From the NCBI RefSeq assembly GCF_019665785.1, contig NZ_CP081149.1:3224001-3288000 (forward strand): 64,000 bases of DNA. The letters are read 5' to 3'. The translations under genes were made by a program, and so were the position numbers. Under the pieces are notes generated by a model, which was given only the letters and a program-made list of their open reading frames with translations, ran no database searches and was not told the origin of the DNA. This DNA comes from Deefgea piscis. Its GTDB lineage: Bacteria; Pseudomonadota; Gammaproteobacteria; Burkholderiales; Chitinibacteraceae. Below, piece after piece: positions 28,641-37,486 of this stretch (within the stretch, counting starts at the first letter, position 1; each line of letters opens with the position of its first letter).

Positions 28641-29426
28641 TCAAGCCATGATATTGACGCCGCCATCGATATAAATCGTCTCGCCAGTCAGGCGGCGTGC
28701 ATACGGTGTTGCCAGATAAGCGCAGGTATAACCGACATCCATAATGTCAACTAACTCGCCCACGGGCGCGCGCTCTGCCGCCTCATTGAGCAATAAATCG
28801 AAGTCTTTTAGTCCAGAAGCGGCGCGGGTTTTGAGTGGTCCGGGAGAAATCGAGTGCACTCGAATCCCCTTGGGACCCAATTCATACGCGAGATAACGGC
28901 ATGACGCCTCCAGTGCGGCTTTCACTGGCCCCATCACGTTATAGTTGGGCACCACTTTGCAAGCGCCGTGGTAAGTCATCGCAAAAATAGTGCCACCATC
29001 GCTCATTAAAGGCGCCGCCAATTTGGCCATACGAATCAAAGAATGCACCGAAATATCCATCGCCAGAGCAAAACCATCGGCCGAGCAATCGAGTAAACCG
29101 CCTTGGATATCTTCTTTTTTGGCCGACGCAATCGAATGCACCAAGATGTCGATCTTGCCCCATTCTTTTTCTATCCGCGCAAACAAGGCTTCTAATTCAC
29201 CCGGTTTGGACACATCCAATGGTGCAAAGATCGCAGCGTTGAGGGCTTGCGCCAGTGGCTCCACATGCGGTTTGGCTTTGTCATTTAAATAAGTGATCGC
29301 CACATCCGCGCCAACGGCGCGAAAAGCCTGCGCGCAACCATAGGCAATCGAGTCTTCGTTAGCGACCCCTACCACCAGCGCCTTATAGCCAGCCAAAATA
29401 GGAGTCGGGTTTTCTATCGTCATCAT
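28641..29426 (-). CDS. fabI: Enoyl-[acyl-carrier-protein] reductase
   Basis: NADH-dependent short-chain reductase that completes fatty-acid elongation, 261 residues. It has the FabI-type GVANEDSIAYG nucleotide loop, the VHSIA segment, and the catalytic Tyr and Lys in AMTYHGACKV and NVMGPVKAALEA. The C-terminus ends GETIYIDGGVNIM. It is not in the main fab cluster but is the first gene of the fabI-DUF3141-pta-ackA operon, so it may be a specialised second copy. A copy elsewhere in the genome cannot be judged from here. It starts with two successive ATG codons behind a GGAAAA site. Confidence 0.95.
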   Translation of the reverse strand: MMTIENPTPILAGYKALVVGVANEDSIAYGCAQAFRAVGADVAITYLNDKAKPHVEPLAQALNAAIFAPLDVSKPGELEALFARIEKEWGKIDILVHSIASAKKEDIQGGLLDCSADGFALAMDISVHSLIRMAKLAAPLMSDGGTIFAMTYHGACKVVPNYNVMGPVKAALEASCRYLAYELGPKGIRVHSISPGPLKTRAASGLKDFDLLLNEAAERAPVGELVDIMDVGYTCAYLATPYARRLTGETIYIDGGVNIMA

Positions 29427-29598
29427 TTGGTTTTCCGTCGAGTTGAATCCATCATCACACTGATCGCAGCGGCGATTTTACCCTCAAACATATTACGCCA
29501 AAATTTCTAATAAATAACACCAAAAGAAAATCTCGAGCACATTAATGATGCACCGCAACAATAAAGCCGATTAAAATGCGCCGAAGTCTCGGCGCAGG

Positions 29599-29633
29599 CA
29601 AAAAAAATACCGCCATATTTGGCGGTATTTTTT
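29599..29633 (-). terminator. Terminator after glxK
   Basis: AAAATACCGCC and GGCGGTATTTT form a perfect stem flanked by A- and T-runs, so it can work on both strands. It lies 35 nt after the glycerate kinase stop. Confidence 0.9.
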
Positions 29634-29667
29634 GCAAGCAGCGCACGCTAACACGTGGCGTAGTGAA

Positions 29668-30813
29668 TTAAAGCAATCGGTGTTGCATCGCGATAATCGC
29701 CGCGACATTGCGCGCCACGCGATACAAATTCTCGCTCGCGCCGGCGAGAGCTTCTTCCAGCGGCATGGCTTTATGCACGCAATCAAACACCGCATCAATG
29801 CCGTATTCATGCACAATATCCACGTCTTCACGCAAGCAACCGCCAATGGCAATCACCGGCAGATTAAATTGCTTGGCCATTTGCGCCACGCCAATTGGCG
29901 TTTTACCAAAAATTGTTTGCCCATCCAAACGGCCTTCGCCAGTAATGACTAAATCAGCGTCTTGCAGTTGATCGGCCAATTTAGCGGCATCAAGCACAAT
30001 ATCAATCCCACGTCGCAATTGGCAGTTGAAAAACGCCAAAGCGGCAGCGCCCATGCCACCGGCAGCACCCGCACCGGCAATCATCTCCACATCACGGCCA
30101 ACTTGTTCACGAATCACCTGAGCAAACCGCGCCAATGCCGCGTCCAAGGTCTGCACCATTTCCGGCGTAGCGCCTTTTTGCGGGCCAAAAATACTCGATG
30201 CGCCATTCTCTCCAGTCAATGGATTATCCACATCGCACGCCACTTCAAACTGGCATTGGGCCAAACGCGGATCGAGCAAACTTAAATCAATCGTTGCCAA
30301 ATGCGCCAAACTCGCGCCGCCCGCTGGCAAGGCTTGGCCTTGTGCATTTAAAAATTGGGCGCCCAAAGCGCGCATCATGCCCGCACCGCCATCATTGGTC
30401 GCCGAGCCACCAATGGCCAAAATAAAGCGCCGAGCGCCGGCATCTAATGCCGCCCGAATTAATTGCCCGGTTCCTTTGCTGGAGGTAATTAAAGGATTTC
30501 GCTGCGCAGCTGGCACCAAGGCCAAACCACTGGCGGCAGCCATTTCGATCACGGCAGTGATGCCATCCCCCATCAAACCCCAAGTGGCATTCACCGGCTC
30601 ACCCAAAGGACCATGCACCGTGCATTGATGGCGACTACCGTTGGATGAATCAATCAGCGCATCCAACGTACCCTCACCGCCATCGGCAACTGGAATTTCA
30701 ATCAATTCAACATCGGGTAATTGCGAGCGAAAAGCTTGAGCAATAATCTGCGCTACCGCTTGGGCGCTGAGCGTTTCTTTAAATGAATCCGGGGCAATGA
30801 CAATTTTACGCAT
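29668..30813 (-). CDS. glxK: Glycerate 2-kinase
   Basis: This 381-residue kinase of the GarK/GlxK family phosphorylates glycerate to 2-phosphoglycerate. It has the IAPDSFKETLSA start, VADGGEGTLDAL, IGGSATNDGGAGMM and the C-terminal ITGEGRLDGQTIFGK motif. The ATG at 30813 has GGAG upstream. It follows gntP with a 98-nt spacer that carries a 49-bp repeat element. With CdaR and the permease it forms a complete uptake, kinase and regulator module for glycerate from sugar acids or glyoxylate metabolism. Confidence 0.95.
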   Translation of the reverse strand: MRKIVIAPDSFKETLSAQAVAQIIAQAFRSQLPDVELIEIPVADGGEGTLDALIDSSNGSRHQCTVHGPLGEPVNATWGLMGDGITAVIEMAAASGLALVPAAQRNPLITSSKGTGQLIRAALDAGARRFILAIGGSATNDGGAGMMRALGAQFLNAQGQALPAGGASLAHLATIDLSLLDPRLAQCQFEVACDVDNPLTGENGASSIFGPQKGATPEMVQTLDAALARFAQVIREQVGRDVEMIAGAGAAGGMGAAALAFFNCQLRRGIDIVLDAAKLADQLQDADLVITGEGRLDGQTIFGKTPIGVAQMAKQFNLPVIAIGGCLREDVDIVHEYGIDAVFDCVHKAMPLEEALAGASENLYRVARNVAAIIAMQHRLL

Positions 30814-30882
30814 TTCAATTTCTCCACAGCGCCGCACCCGACGCCGTATCTGTTACTTCAACTTAGTCTCAATAAATACGAT

Positions 30883-30931
30883 GGGTATAACCATGCAAGG
30901 CTTATTCAGCATTAACCTAGATTAAATACCC
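30883..30931. repeat. 49-bp GGTAT/ATACC element, copy at the gntP 3' end
   Basis: The ends are GGGTAT and ATACCC, 49 bp. The element covers the last five sense codons (VFNLG) and the TAA stop of gntP, and fills half of the spacer before glxK. Confidence 0.8.
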
Positions 30932-32177
30932 CATAAATTAATGTCGCAGTGATGGTGATACCCATACCAATGGCGGCTTCATACGGAATCATTTTGAGAC
31001 GCTCTTTCATTTGCATGCCCACAGCACCAGCCGTGGAATGGAAGAAGCTACCGTGTGGCAAACTATCCAATACCGTCGCCCCTGAGTGAATCATCACCGC
31101 AGAACCCAAAGGCGCTACGCCTAAAGTGGTCAGCGTAGCGGCAAAGACTTGCGAAGCCACTGCCGTACCTGCTGTAGTGGATGCGGTCGCCATCGACATC
31201 AAAATACCCGCCACTGGCGCCAACACATAGGCTGGCAAGCCAAGGTTGGCAATGCCATCAATCAACACCGTTTTGAGTTCAGAATTAGCGACAATCCCGG
31301 CCAAAGTGCCCGTACCAAGCAGCATCACCGCCACCGGCAACATTCTTTGCAAACCAGCCGTGCTGAACTGATTTAATTGGCGAATTTTGCCCATCGCCAA
31401 AGTACCAGCAATCCCGCCCACCGGTAGCGCAATCAATGGATCTACTTTGATATCAAATAAAGGCCGTAAAGCCAGCAAACCAATGGCCACACTCGGCGCC
31501 ACGATGGCGGCGCCAAAACTTGGCAGCACTTTATTGTGATCTTTGTCGTGCACTTCGCTGGCGTGCACCGCAGAACCAAAATTGCTTAAACGACGCGCCA
31601 ATAGATAGGCGACTAATAAACCCACCAAGCCTGGAATCACCCCACCCATCATGACCGAGGTCAGCGATTGGTGAAAAGCATCGGCCGCAGCAATGGTATT
31701 GGGATTGGGCGACATCACATTGCCGGCCTTACCGCCACCGATCATCGCGAGTAACACCGCAAAACGCGAAATATTGGCTCGTTCTGCAATCAATAAGGCA
31801 ATCGGTGCCACGGTAATCACCGCCACATCCACAAACACCCCAACCGAAGTCAGAATCATGGTCGCGACTGCCAACGCCAATAAAGCGCGCACTTCGCCCA
31901 ATTTACCGACGATGGTATCGGCAATTCGCGCCGCGCCACCCGACTCGATCAGCACGCCGGCCAACACCCCGGCCGCCAAAATCCGCAATACCGCAGGAAT
32001 AATATTTTTAGCGCCGCCCATCATTAATTCGACGGTTTGCACCAAATCAGCGCCGCCAATCAGCCCGCCGATCAGTGCACCGGCGACCATGCCGTAAGTC
32101 GGCGAAACTTTTTTTAGGATCAGGCCAATGGCCACGGCCAAGGCGACAATCGCGCCCAGTGTGCTGACTAATTCCAC
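30912..32177 (-). CDS. GntP-family sugar-acid permease
   Basis: This 421-residue membrane protein has about 12-14 hydrophobic segments and the GntP-family pattern: an N-terminal GMVAGALIGGLIGG helix, MIGGGKAGNVMSPNPNT in the middle, and TAGTAVASQVFAATL near the C-terminus. It sits between the diacid-responsive regulator CdaR and a glycerate kinase, so the substrate is probably glycerate or a related sugar acid. The start is GTG at 32177 with AAGGAG upstream. The last codons and the stop lie within a 49-bp repeat, so the C-terminus may have been altered by that element. Confidence 0.92.
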   Translation of the reverse strand: MELVSTLGAIVALAVAIGLILKKVSPTYGMVAGALIGGLIGGADLVQTVELMMGGAKNIIPAVLRILAAGVLAGVLIESGGAARIADTIVGKLGEVRALLALAVATMILTSVGVFVDVAVITVAPIALLIAERANISRFAVLLAMIGGGKAGNVMSPNPNTIAAADAFHQSLTSVMMGGVIPGLVGLLVAYLLARRLSNFGSAVHASEVHDKDHNKVLPSFGAAIVAPSVAIGLLALRPLFDIKVDPLIALPVGGIAGTLAMGKIRQLNQFSTAGLQRMLPVAVMLLGTGTLAGIVANSELKTVLIDGIANLGLPAYVLAPVAGILMSMATASTTAGTAVASQVFAATLTTLGVAPLGSAVMIHSGATVLDSLPHGSFFHSTAGAVGMQMKERLKMIPYEAAIGMGITITATLIYGVFNLG

Positions 32178-32405
32178 AATAAGACTCCTTAAATCGGATG
32201 TAGCGCTTCAATAAGGACTACATTTTCTGCCGATTTAAAACCGAAGTCATTGTGAAAACGCCCCAATATTAAATCAATTTATTATCAATTTTTGGGCGTT
32301 TTAACAATTACGGCGTTAACCCTGCGGTTTTTCATCGCAATTTGCAGCAACGATTACTTTCGCAGCAGCACGTAGCCATGGCGTCAGCAAGGCGCTTTAA
32401 GCGAT

Positions 32406-33557
32406 TTAATGCGGTAACTGATCCAATTGCACGGCGATATACAGCTGCATTCGCTCTTCTAATTTATCCAAATTTAACTGCGTTAATTCAGCGATTTTTT
32501 GCAAGCGATAATCCAGTGTATTGCGGTGAATATGTAAAGCAGCAGCGGTTTGCGCGTAATGTAAATCGTGCTCAAACCAGCGCAGCAAGGTGTGATAGAG
32601 CAACTGATCTTTATCATGCTCAGCCAAGCGGCTCACTGGCAGGCGAAATAATTCGGCTTGCCAGCCACTGGCCAAAGGCGACAATAAAACCGGCAAGCGG
32701 CGCTGTTCAAACGCTTGCAGTAAAGGGCGCTTGGCTTGCGGCTGCAATAAGGTGGCTCGCGCAGTTTGATACGACAAAGCAATGCTGCCGTCCTGACTAA
32801 AATAATGCCCAAGCGCGGCATGAATATGCGCCACGCCATCGCGCTGGATATCTTCTAACCAACGATGTAATTCCAAACTTAAAGCGCTGGCATCCCACTG
32901 GCCGCGCCGATCCAGTGCGGGGTAGAGCACGACAAATTCATTTAAAGAGCGCCGCGCCGTTAACTGCCCGCGCCGATCTTGACTCAAACGCCGTTGCAAT
33001 ATTTGTAATGCCTCTAGCCCCGACTCTTCATTTAATGCCATGCCACTGGTTTGTATCACCAGCGCTACCCGCGGTTTCTGCAAATCCACATCCAAGCGCG
33101 CCGCCCATTGCTGCAAAGGCTCGTCCGGTGCGCTGGTGCGCTCAATCAGCTGCAACACCAGCTCTTCACTCATGCGGCTATCACGCTCAATGGTTTGCAG
33201 TAATTGCCGCTGATCAAGCATCATTTCCGCAGTCATGCGCACCAATTCACCAAATTGACGCACCTCATCGGGCTGGCCAGTAATGCCAATCGCACCAATC
33301 ACTTTGCCATCGTGATGCAGCGGCAGATTCACCCCCGGGCGCACGCCCTGCAGTCGATTGACCGCCAGCTCGTCAATTTCAACTGTTCGCTCCTGACTAA
33401 TCGCTAATACCGCGCCTTCATGTCGCTCGCCTAAACGCATTGGGTCGCCACTGCCCAAAATAATGCCCTGCTCATCCATCACATTGATGTTTTGCGGCAA
33501 AATCGACATGGTTCTTTGCACAATCGATTGCGCTAACAACACAGAAAGTAAAGACAT
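32406..33557 (-). CDS. cdaR: CdaR-family sugar-diacid regulator
   Basis: This 383-residue regulator has the CdaR N-terminal sensor domain (AQSIVQRTMSILPQNINVMDEQGIILGSGDPMRLGERHEGA), a middle GGDEF-like degenerate region, and a C-terminal PucR-type HTH (LHYAQTAAALHIHRNTLDYRLQKI). CdaR senses glycerate, galactarate or glucarate and activates the matching catabolic genes. It lies upstream of gntP and glxK on the same strand, separated by 228 nt, so it may activate a promoter in that gap. Confidence 0.93.
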   Translation of the reverse strand: MSLLSVLLAQSIVQRTMSILPQNINVMDEQGIILGSGDPMRLGERHEGAVLAISQERTVEIDELAVNRLQGVRPGVNLPLHHDGKVIGAIGITGQPDEVRQFGELVRMTAEMMLDQRQLLQTIERDSRMSEELVLQLIERTSAPDEPLQQWAARLDVDLQKPRVALVIQTSGMALNEESGLEALQILQRRLSQDRRGQLTARRSLNEFVVLYPALDRRGQWDASALSLELHRWLEDIQRDGVAHIHAALGHYFSQDGSIALSYQTARATLLQPQAKRPLLQAFEQRRLPVLLSPLASGWQAELFRLPVSRLAEHDKDQLLYHTLLRWFEHDLHYAQTAAALHIHRNTLDYRLQKIAELTQLNLDKLEERMQLYIAVQLDQLPH

Positions 33558-33641
33558 GCTGGTTCTCGTTTACCGTTGAATTTCATACGCACTTGATAAC
33601 ACGAACGCCAGTCACTGTCTTACCAGCGCATCAGCAAAGTT

Positions 33642-33672
33642 AAAAAAATAGCGCCCTATTGGGCGCTATTGA
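33642..33672 (-). terminator. Terminator after the 102-residue hypothetical gene
   Basis: The stem AATAGCGCCC / GGGCGCTATT with a 4-nt loop is followed by a T-run on the minus strand, 26 nt after the stop codon. Confidence 0.85.
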
Positions 33673-33697
33673 GTGAATCACAGTGCGGCGTACAGAC

Positions 33698-34006
33698 TTA
33701 TTTGCGAAAACTGTCTTCGGTCCTAAGCGATGCGTCATAACCCCAAATCGCCGTTTCCTTATCCAGCCCCATCGCTTGCGCATGAATGCCTTGAATCACA
33801 AACAGCTCATGCGCCACATTGGGGGTAAAGCCTTCTCGATCACAGCGCGAGTCAAATAAGATCTCGTCCAAAAAATTCGCTAATTCCGGACTGCCCCATA
33901 AAAGGGTGATTTTTTCGATAATGCGCGGATATTGCGCGATCAATAAGTGCGGCAAGTTATTCTCGCCAATATATTCGGCCAACTGGGCTTGCAGTTTGTT
34001 ATCCAT
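33698..34006 (-). CDS. Conserved-looking hypothetical protein
   Basis: This 102-residue soluble protein has no signal peptide and is mostly helical, with the segments YIGENNLPHLLIAQYPRII and DEILFDSRCDREGFTPNVAHEL. I do not recognise a family or any catalytic motif. It stands alone with its own terminator, between cdaR and a small exported protein. Confidence 0.7.
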   Translation of the reverse strand: MDNKLQAQLAEYIGENNLPHLLIAQYPRIIEKITLLWGSPELANFLDEILFDSRCDREGFTPNVAHELFVIQGIHAQAMGLDKETAIWGYDASLRTEDSFRK

Positions 34007-34096
34007 TACGATGCTCCAAAAGCTGGTCTATTTCAGCTATAGACCAGCGCTTGGCAATCAGCAAAAAACGCCGCTGAACAACAACACTGCGCCGAC

Positions 34097-34354
34097 TTAC
34101 GGCAAGGATTTTGTACTGCAGTATTTAGCAAAGTCTGCTTGTAAGATTTGTTGTTTGTCTTTCATTCTTTGCACTGCATACGGCTGATTCGGCCCACCCA
34201 AACGGCGCTGAATCAAACGCTGCTCTTGCGTAATTTTGGCGCAACGCTGCGCCTCGAGCGCACGTAATTTATCTGGATCACCTTGGTAATATTGTTGAGC
34301 TGGCGCCAAGCTAGCGAGCCATAACACGCTACTGAACAAAACAAACTTCATCAT
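34097..34354 (-). CDS. Small exported protein coupled to pabC
   Basis: This 85-residue protein starts at an ATG whose bases overlap the TGA of pabC (ATGA), so it is translationally coupled. Residues 1-19 (MMKFVLFSSVLWLASLAPA) form a signal peptide. The mature part is charged, helical and has two cysteines (RCAKIT and KYCSTK), which could form a periplasmic disulphide. I do not recognise a family. Confidence 0.7.
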   Translation of the reverse strand: MMKFVLFSSVLWLASLAPAQQYYQGDPDKLRALEAQRCAKITQEQRLIQRRLGGPNQPYAVQRMKDKQQILQADFAKYCSTKSLP

Positions 34355-35184
34355 GCAGATTGATTTCCAATGAATAATAACGACGACGTAGCCAACTGTC
34401 CGAGCCGCGCGGCGATGTCTGCCGATAATATCGGCCAATGCCGATCTGCCATTTGCCGTACTGGCACGCAAGCGGCCAAACTATTACACATAAATACCGC
34501 ATCAGCGGCATACAGTTGAGACAAACTGATTTTGCGCTCAACAATGGGTATTTCATTGCAAGCAACATCATTTAACAGGATGGAACGATATACCCCAGAT
34601 ACACCGGATTCATTTAATATTGGCGTGCACCAAACACCATCGATCAAAGCAAATAAATTGCTCATCACGCCCTCCACCACCCAGCCATCTCGATCGAGCA
34701 TAACCCCATCGAACACCGCCGGATCGGACCATTCTTGCCGCGCCAATACGTTTTCTAAACGATTCAGATGCTTAATCCCCGCCAACGCCGGTTGCCAGCT
34801 AGCCCGAGTCGCGCACAAAACCAGTTTGGCGCCCTCAAGATATAAATGCTCAGCATACGCAGGCAAGGCCGCCAATTGCACAATCCGATTGGGCTTCATA
34901 TCAGCCGGTAGTGCATAACCTCGCGCCGACTCACCGCGCGTGATGATGATTTTTAAGCTGTGATCTACCGGCGCAAGCTGGGCGATATCGGCCAATAGTG
35001 TCGCCTCGCTGGGGGCCGTAATGCCAATGCGCGCGCAGTCCTGAACTAATTTAGCGTATTGCTGCGGCCAAAACTCCAGCTGCCCCGCACGCACTTTGAG
35101 TGTGCGAAATACGCCATCACCAAACTGAATCGCCCTATCACTTAAATTTAAATGCTCGGCCAAAACGCCATTCACTAAACGCAT
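34351..35184 (-). CDS. pabC: Aminodeoxychorismate lyase
   Basis: PLP-dependent fold-type IV enzyme, 277 residues. It releases pyruvate from 4-amino-4-deoxychorismate to give p-aminobenzoate for folate. It has the AIQFGDGVFRTLKV start, the PLP-lysine in ALAGIKHLNRLENVLA, the E-x-VMSNLFAL segment, and GVYRSILL. It is downstream of pabB with a 25-nt gap, so the two act in sequence. A pair of GGTAT/ATACC ends spaced 50 bp overall lies at 34546-34595. Confidence 0.95.
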   Translation of the reverse strand: MRLVNGVLAEHLNLSDRAIQFGDGVFRTLKVRAGQLEFWPQQYAKLVQDCARIGITAPSEATLLADIAQLAPVDHSLKIIITRGESARGYALPADMKPNRIVQLAALPAYAEHLYLEGAKLVLCATRASWQPALAGIKHLNRLENVLARQEWSDPAVFDGVMLDRDGWVVEGVMSNLFALIDGVWCTPILNESGVSGVYRSILLNDVACNEIPIVERKISLSQLYAADAVFMCNSLAACVPVRQMADRHWPILSADIAARLGQLATSSLLFIGNQSA

Positions 35185-35209
35185 CGTGATCTTCCTGCTG
35201 GCAACGCCG

Positions 35210-36523
35210 TCATCCTGCTACACCCAGGGCGCGTAATAAACCACGCGCTTTATGCCGCGTTTCTTGCAATTCACGCTCAGCATCAGAATCGGCCACAATG
35301 CCGGCGCCAGCGCGGAAATACAGCTGGTCGGCGCGTTGCACAAAGGTGCGAATTAAAATATTGCTGTCCATACTGCCATCGCGATTGATGTAACCCAAGC
35401 TGCCGGTGTAGGCCAAGCGCGGCCGATCTTCGAGCTCGCGAATAATCTGCATGCAGCGCACTTTGGGGCAGCCGGTAATGGTGCCGCCCGGAAACAAAGC
35501 ACGCAGCACGTCGGCGGTATTGAGGCCAGATCGCAATACCGCGCGGATATTCGATTCAATGTGATGCACAAAAGAATACGTTGCCACCGCCATTAATTCA
35601 TCGACATGCACCGTGCCCGGTACGGCGATTCGCCCCAAATCATTGCGCTCTAAATCGACCAACATAATGTGCTCGGCGCGCTCTTTGGGGGTATTTAATA
35701 ATCGTTGTTTAAGTTTTTCGTCTTCGATCGGATCGGTCGATCGGGCAAAGGTCCCAGCAATAGGCCGCGTTTGTACAATGCCGTCTTTGACTTGCACCAA
35801 GCGCTCAGGTGATGAGCTGATGATTTGTCCGGCGTCGCCCAAATCTAAATACGCGGAAAACGGTGCCGGATTGGCGGTGCGTAATGCCGCATAAACATCG
35901 GTGGCCTGTCCTTGCGCCAACGTGACATCCCAACCACGCGATAAATTCACCTGAAACACATCGCCATCGATAATATATTGCTTGGCGCGCTCAGCGCCGG
36001 CGATAAATTGCTGTGGTTCATCTTCCGAAATCGCCGCCACCACCACCGCTTGCGGCTGCCACACAGGCGCTTGCGCCAGCAAAGCTTGCAGTTGCGCTAA
36101 ATCATGCTCGGTTTCAGCGAGCAAGGTCGCGGTTTGCGTTTCACGGTGCAGCAAGACCGCAGCTGGGCAACGAATTAAAGCGCCCAAAGGAAAATCAGCA
36201 TACTGCCCAAGGGTACGTGTCGCGACACTAGGCTCAAAAATCTCTAGCAGCTCATACCCCGCATAAAAAAACCAGCCACCATGAAATGGCAACTCAGATT
36301 TTATGCTCGGGCCTTGTGGTAAAGCGGCTAAATCACGCACTAAAGCCGCGCCTTCATCGGCGCCATAGCAGCGGATTTCGCTCGGCAAGGCAAATAAAAT
36401 ATCCCAACCTTGCGTTTGCGATGATTGCAATAGCGCAGGAAAATGCGCACGAGAATACGCCAACAAACCGGCTAAATCCGGAGCTTGTGGCAATCTATGG
36501 GTAAAATAGTTAAATTCTGACAT
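35210..36523 (-). CDS. pabB: Aminodeoxychorismate synthase component I
   Basis: This 437-residue chorismate-binding enzyme makes 4-amino-4-deoxychorismate with glutamine-derived ammonia. The C-terminal chorismate domain shows FSAYLDLGDAGQIISSSPERL, the IMLVDLERNDLGRI segment and FPGGTITGCPKVRCMQII. The position equivalent to Lys274 of E. coli PabB is Ala here (RPIAGTFARS), the form also seen in TrpE. The downstream pabC and the overall likeness favour PabB over TrpE. No pabA glutamine amidotransferase is present nearby, so it must be shared from elsewhere. The ATG at 36523 gives the usual start. Confidence 0.92.
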   Translation of the reverse strand: MSEFNYFTHRLPQAPDLAGLLAYSRAHFPALLQSSQTQGWDILFALPSEIRCYGADEGAALVRDLAALPQGPSIKSELPFHGGWFFYAGYELLEIFEPSVATRTLGQYADFPLGALIRCPAAVLLHRETQTATLLAETEHDLAQLQALLAQAPVWQPQAVVVAAISEDEPQQFIAGAERAKQYIIDGDVFQVNLSRGWDVTLAQGQATDVYAALRTANPAPFSAYLDLGDAGQIISSSPERLVQVKDGIVQTRPIAGTFARSTDPIEDEKLKQRLLNTPKERAEHIMLVDLERNDLGRIAVPGTVHVDELMAVATYSFVHHIESNIRAVLRSGLNTADVLRALFPGGTITGCPKVRCMQIIRELEDRPRLAYTGSLGYINRDGSMDSNILIRTFVQRADQLYFRAGAGIVADSDAERELQETRHKARGLLRALGVAG

Positions 36524-36572
36524 GGCGCTATTGTAACAAGAGCCCAGCGCACTCACACCACCGAGAACCCTG

Positions 36573-37097
36573 ATGCCAAAACTTTTACTGATAATTTTAT
36601 GCAGCTTGATCAGCAGCGCCTACGCCGAAATCACGCCAGTACGCAGTGTGCCGCAGCTGGATGTGGCGCGTTATCTGGGCACTTGGCATGAAATCGCACG
36701 ATTTCCAATGTATTTTCAAAATCAATGCGTCGGTGAGGTAACGGCCAATTACACGCTGCAAGACAATGGCGATATCCAAGTGATTAACCGCTGCCGCACC
36801 GCCAATGGTGATTTCGAGCAAGCCAAAGGCCGCGCCCAAGTCGTCGCTAACACCGGTAATGCCCAATTAAAAGTCAGCTTTTTTTGGCCGTTTAAGAGTG
36901 ACTACTGGGTGATTGGCCTTGATCCTGATTATCGCTGGGCGGTGGTTGGCAATCCTAATCGCAAATATTTATGGATTTTATCGCGTACGCCAACCTTGAG
37001 CCCGGCCGACTTGGCGCTGGCCAAAGCCAGCGCTGTGGCGCAAGGCTATTCACTCCAGCAACTTATTCCAAGCGATCCAGCCAGCGTTCAGCCATAA
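36573..37097 (+). CDS. blc: Blc-like bacterial lipocalin
   Basis: This 174-residue protein begins with a signal peptide cut after SSAYA. There is no lipobox Cys, so unlike E. coli Blc it is probably a soluble periplasmic protein. The lipocalin signature LGTWHEIARFPMYFQNQC, the middle YTLQDNGDIQVINRC and the late YWVIGLDPDYRWAVVGNPNRKYLWILSR are all present. Two cysteines probably form a disulphide. The family binds lysophospholipids or fatty acids for envelope maintenance. It is divergent from pabB. Confidence 0.93.
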   Translation: MPKLLLIILCSLISSAYAEITPVRSVPQLDVARYLGTWHEIARFPMYFQNQCVGEVTANYTLQDNGDIQVINRCRTANGDFEQAKGRAQVVANTGNAQLKVSFFWPFKSDYWVIGLDPDYRWAVVGNPNRKYLWILSRTPTLSPADLALAKASAVAQGYSLQQLIPSDPASVQP

Positions 37098-37136
37098 AAA
37101 AATCACCGCGCTGATTAAGCTGCGGTGATTTTTTGA
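37096..37136 (+). terminator. Terminator after the lipocalin gene
   Basis: AAAAAATCACCGC and GCGGTGATTTTTT form a long perfect stem with a 13-nt loop, then T-rich sequence. It begins at the stop codon and could also serve the convergent gene. Confidence 0.9.
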
Positions 37137-37174
37137 TTCATCAATCACGCCAATGGCGATTTTCTTTGGCTGAT

Positions 37175-37486
37175 TTATTTGTAGTAAGCGCGGCGAATTT
37201 CACGTTTTGCTTCGCGCTTTTCTTGGCGCACTTCGCGGTCGGCTTTGCGTGTTGCTTGGCGAACTTCACGGCGTCCTTCGCGAATCGCTTGGCGACGCTC
37301 TTGTGGATTTTTGGCGCTATAAAAATCACGCGCTGCTTCGCGACGCTCGCTCATCACTTCACGCGCACCTTCAATTTTGGCTTGGCGAACTTCACGCGTG
37401 CCTTCACGCATCTCGTGTCCTACGCTGCTGGCCATCGCTGCTGTGCTGGAAATAGCAAAAAGTACTGTTAGCAAAAGTCGTTTCAT
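37175..37486 (-). CDS. Arg/Glu-rich exported helical protein
   Basis: This 103-residue protein has a signal peptide (MKRLLLTVLFAISSTAAMA). The mature chain is a highly charged, probably continuous helix with repeated R-E-(V/A)-R-(Q/D) units (GTREVRQAK, EGAREVMSER, EGRREVRQAT, ADREVRQEK, EAKREIRRA). The repeats suggest an amphipathic coiled coil that could bind an anionic surface or LPS. I do not recognise a named family. It stands alone and is convergent with the lipocalin gene. Confidence 0.7.
   Translation of the reverse strand: MKRLLLTVLFAISSTAAMASSVGHEMREGTREVRQAKIEGAREVMSERREAARDFYSAKNPQERRQAIREGRREVRQATRKADREVRQEKREAKREIRRAYYK

Noticed and set aside
29427..29570. Possible Pho box before fabI
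   Set aside because: I looked for CTGTCAT-like direct repeats because similar operons are phosphate-controlled, but saw none.
34546..34595. GGGTAT and ATACCC ends in pabC
   Set aside because: The overall length is 50 bp, not 49, and it lies in coding sequence. All accepted copies have exactly 49.
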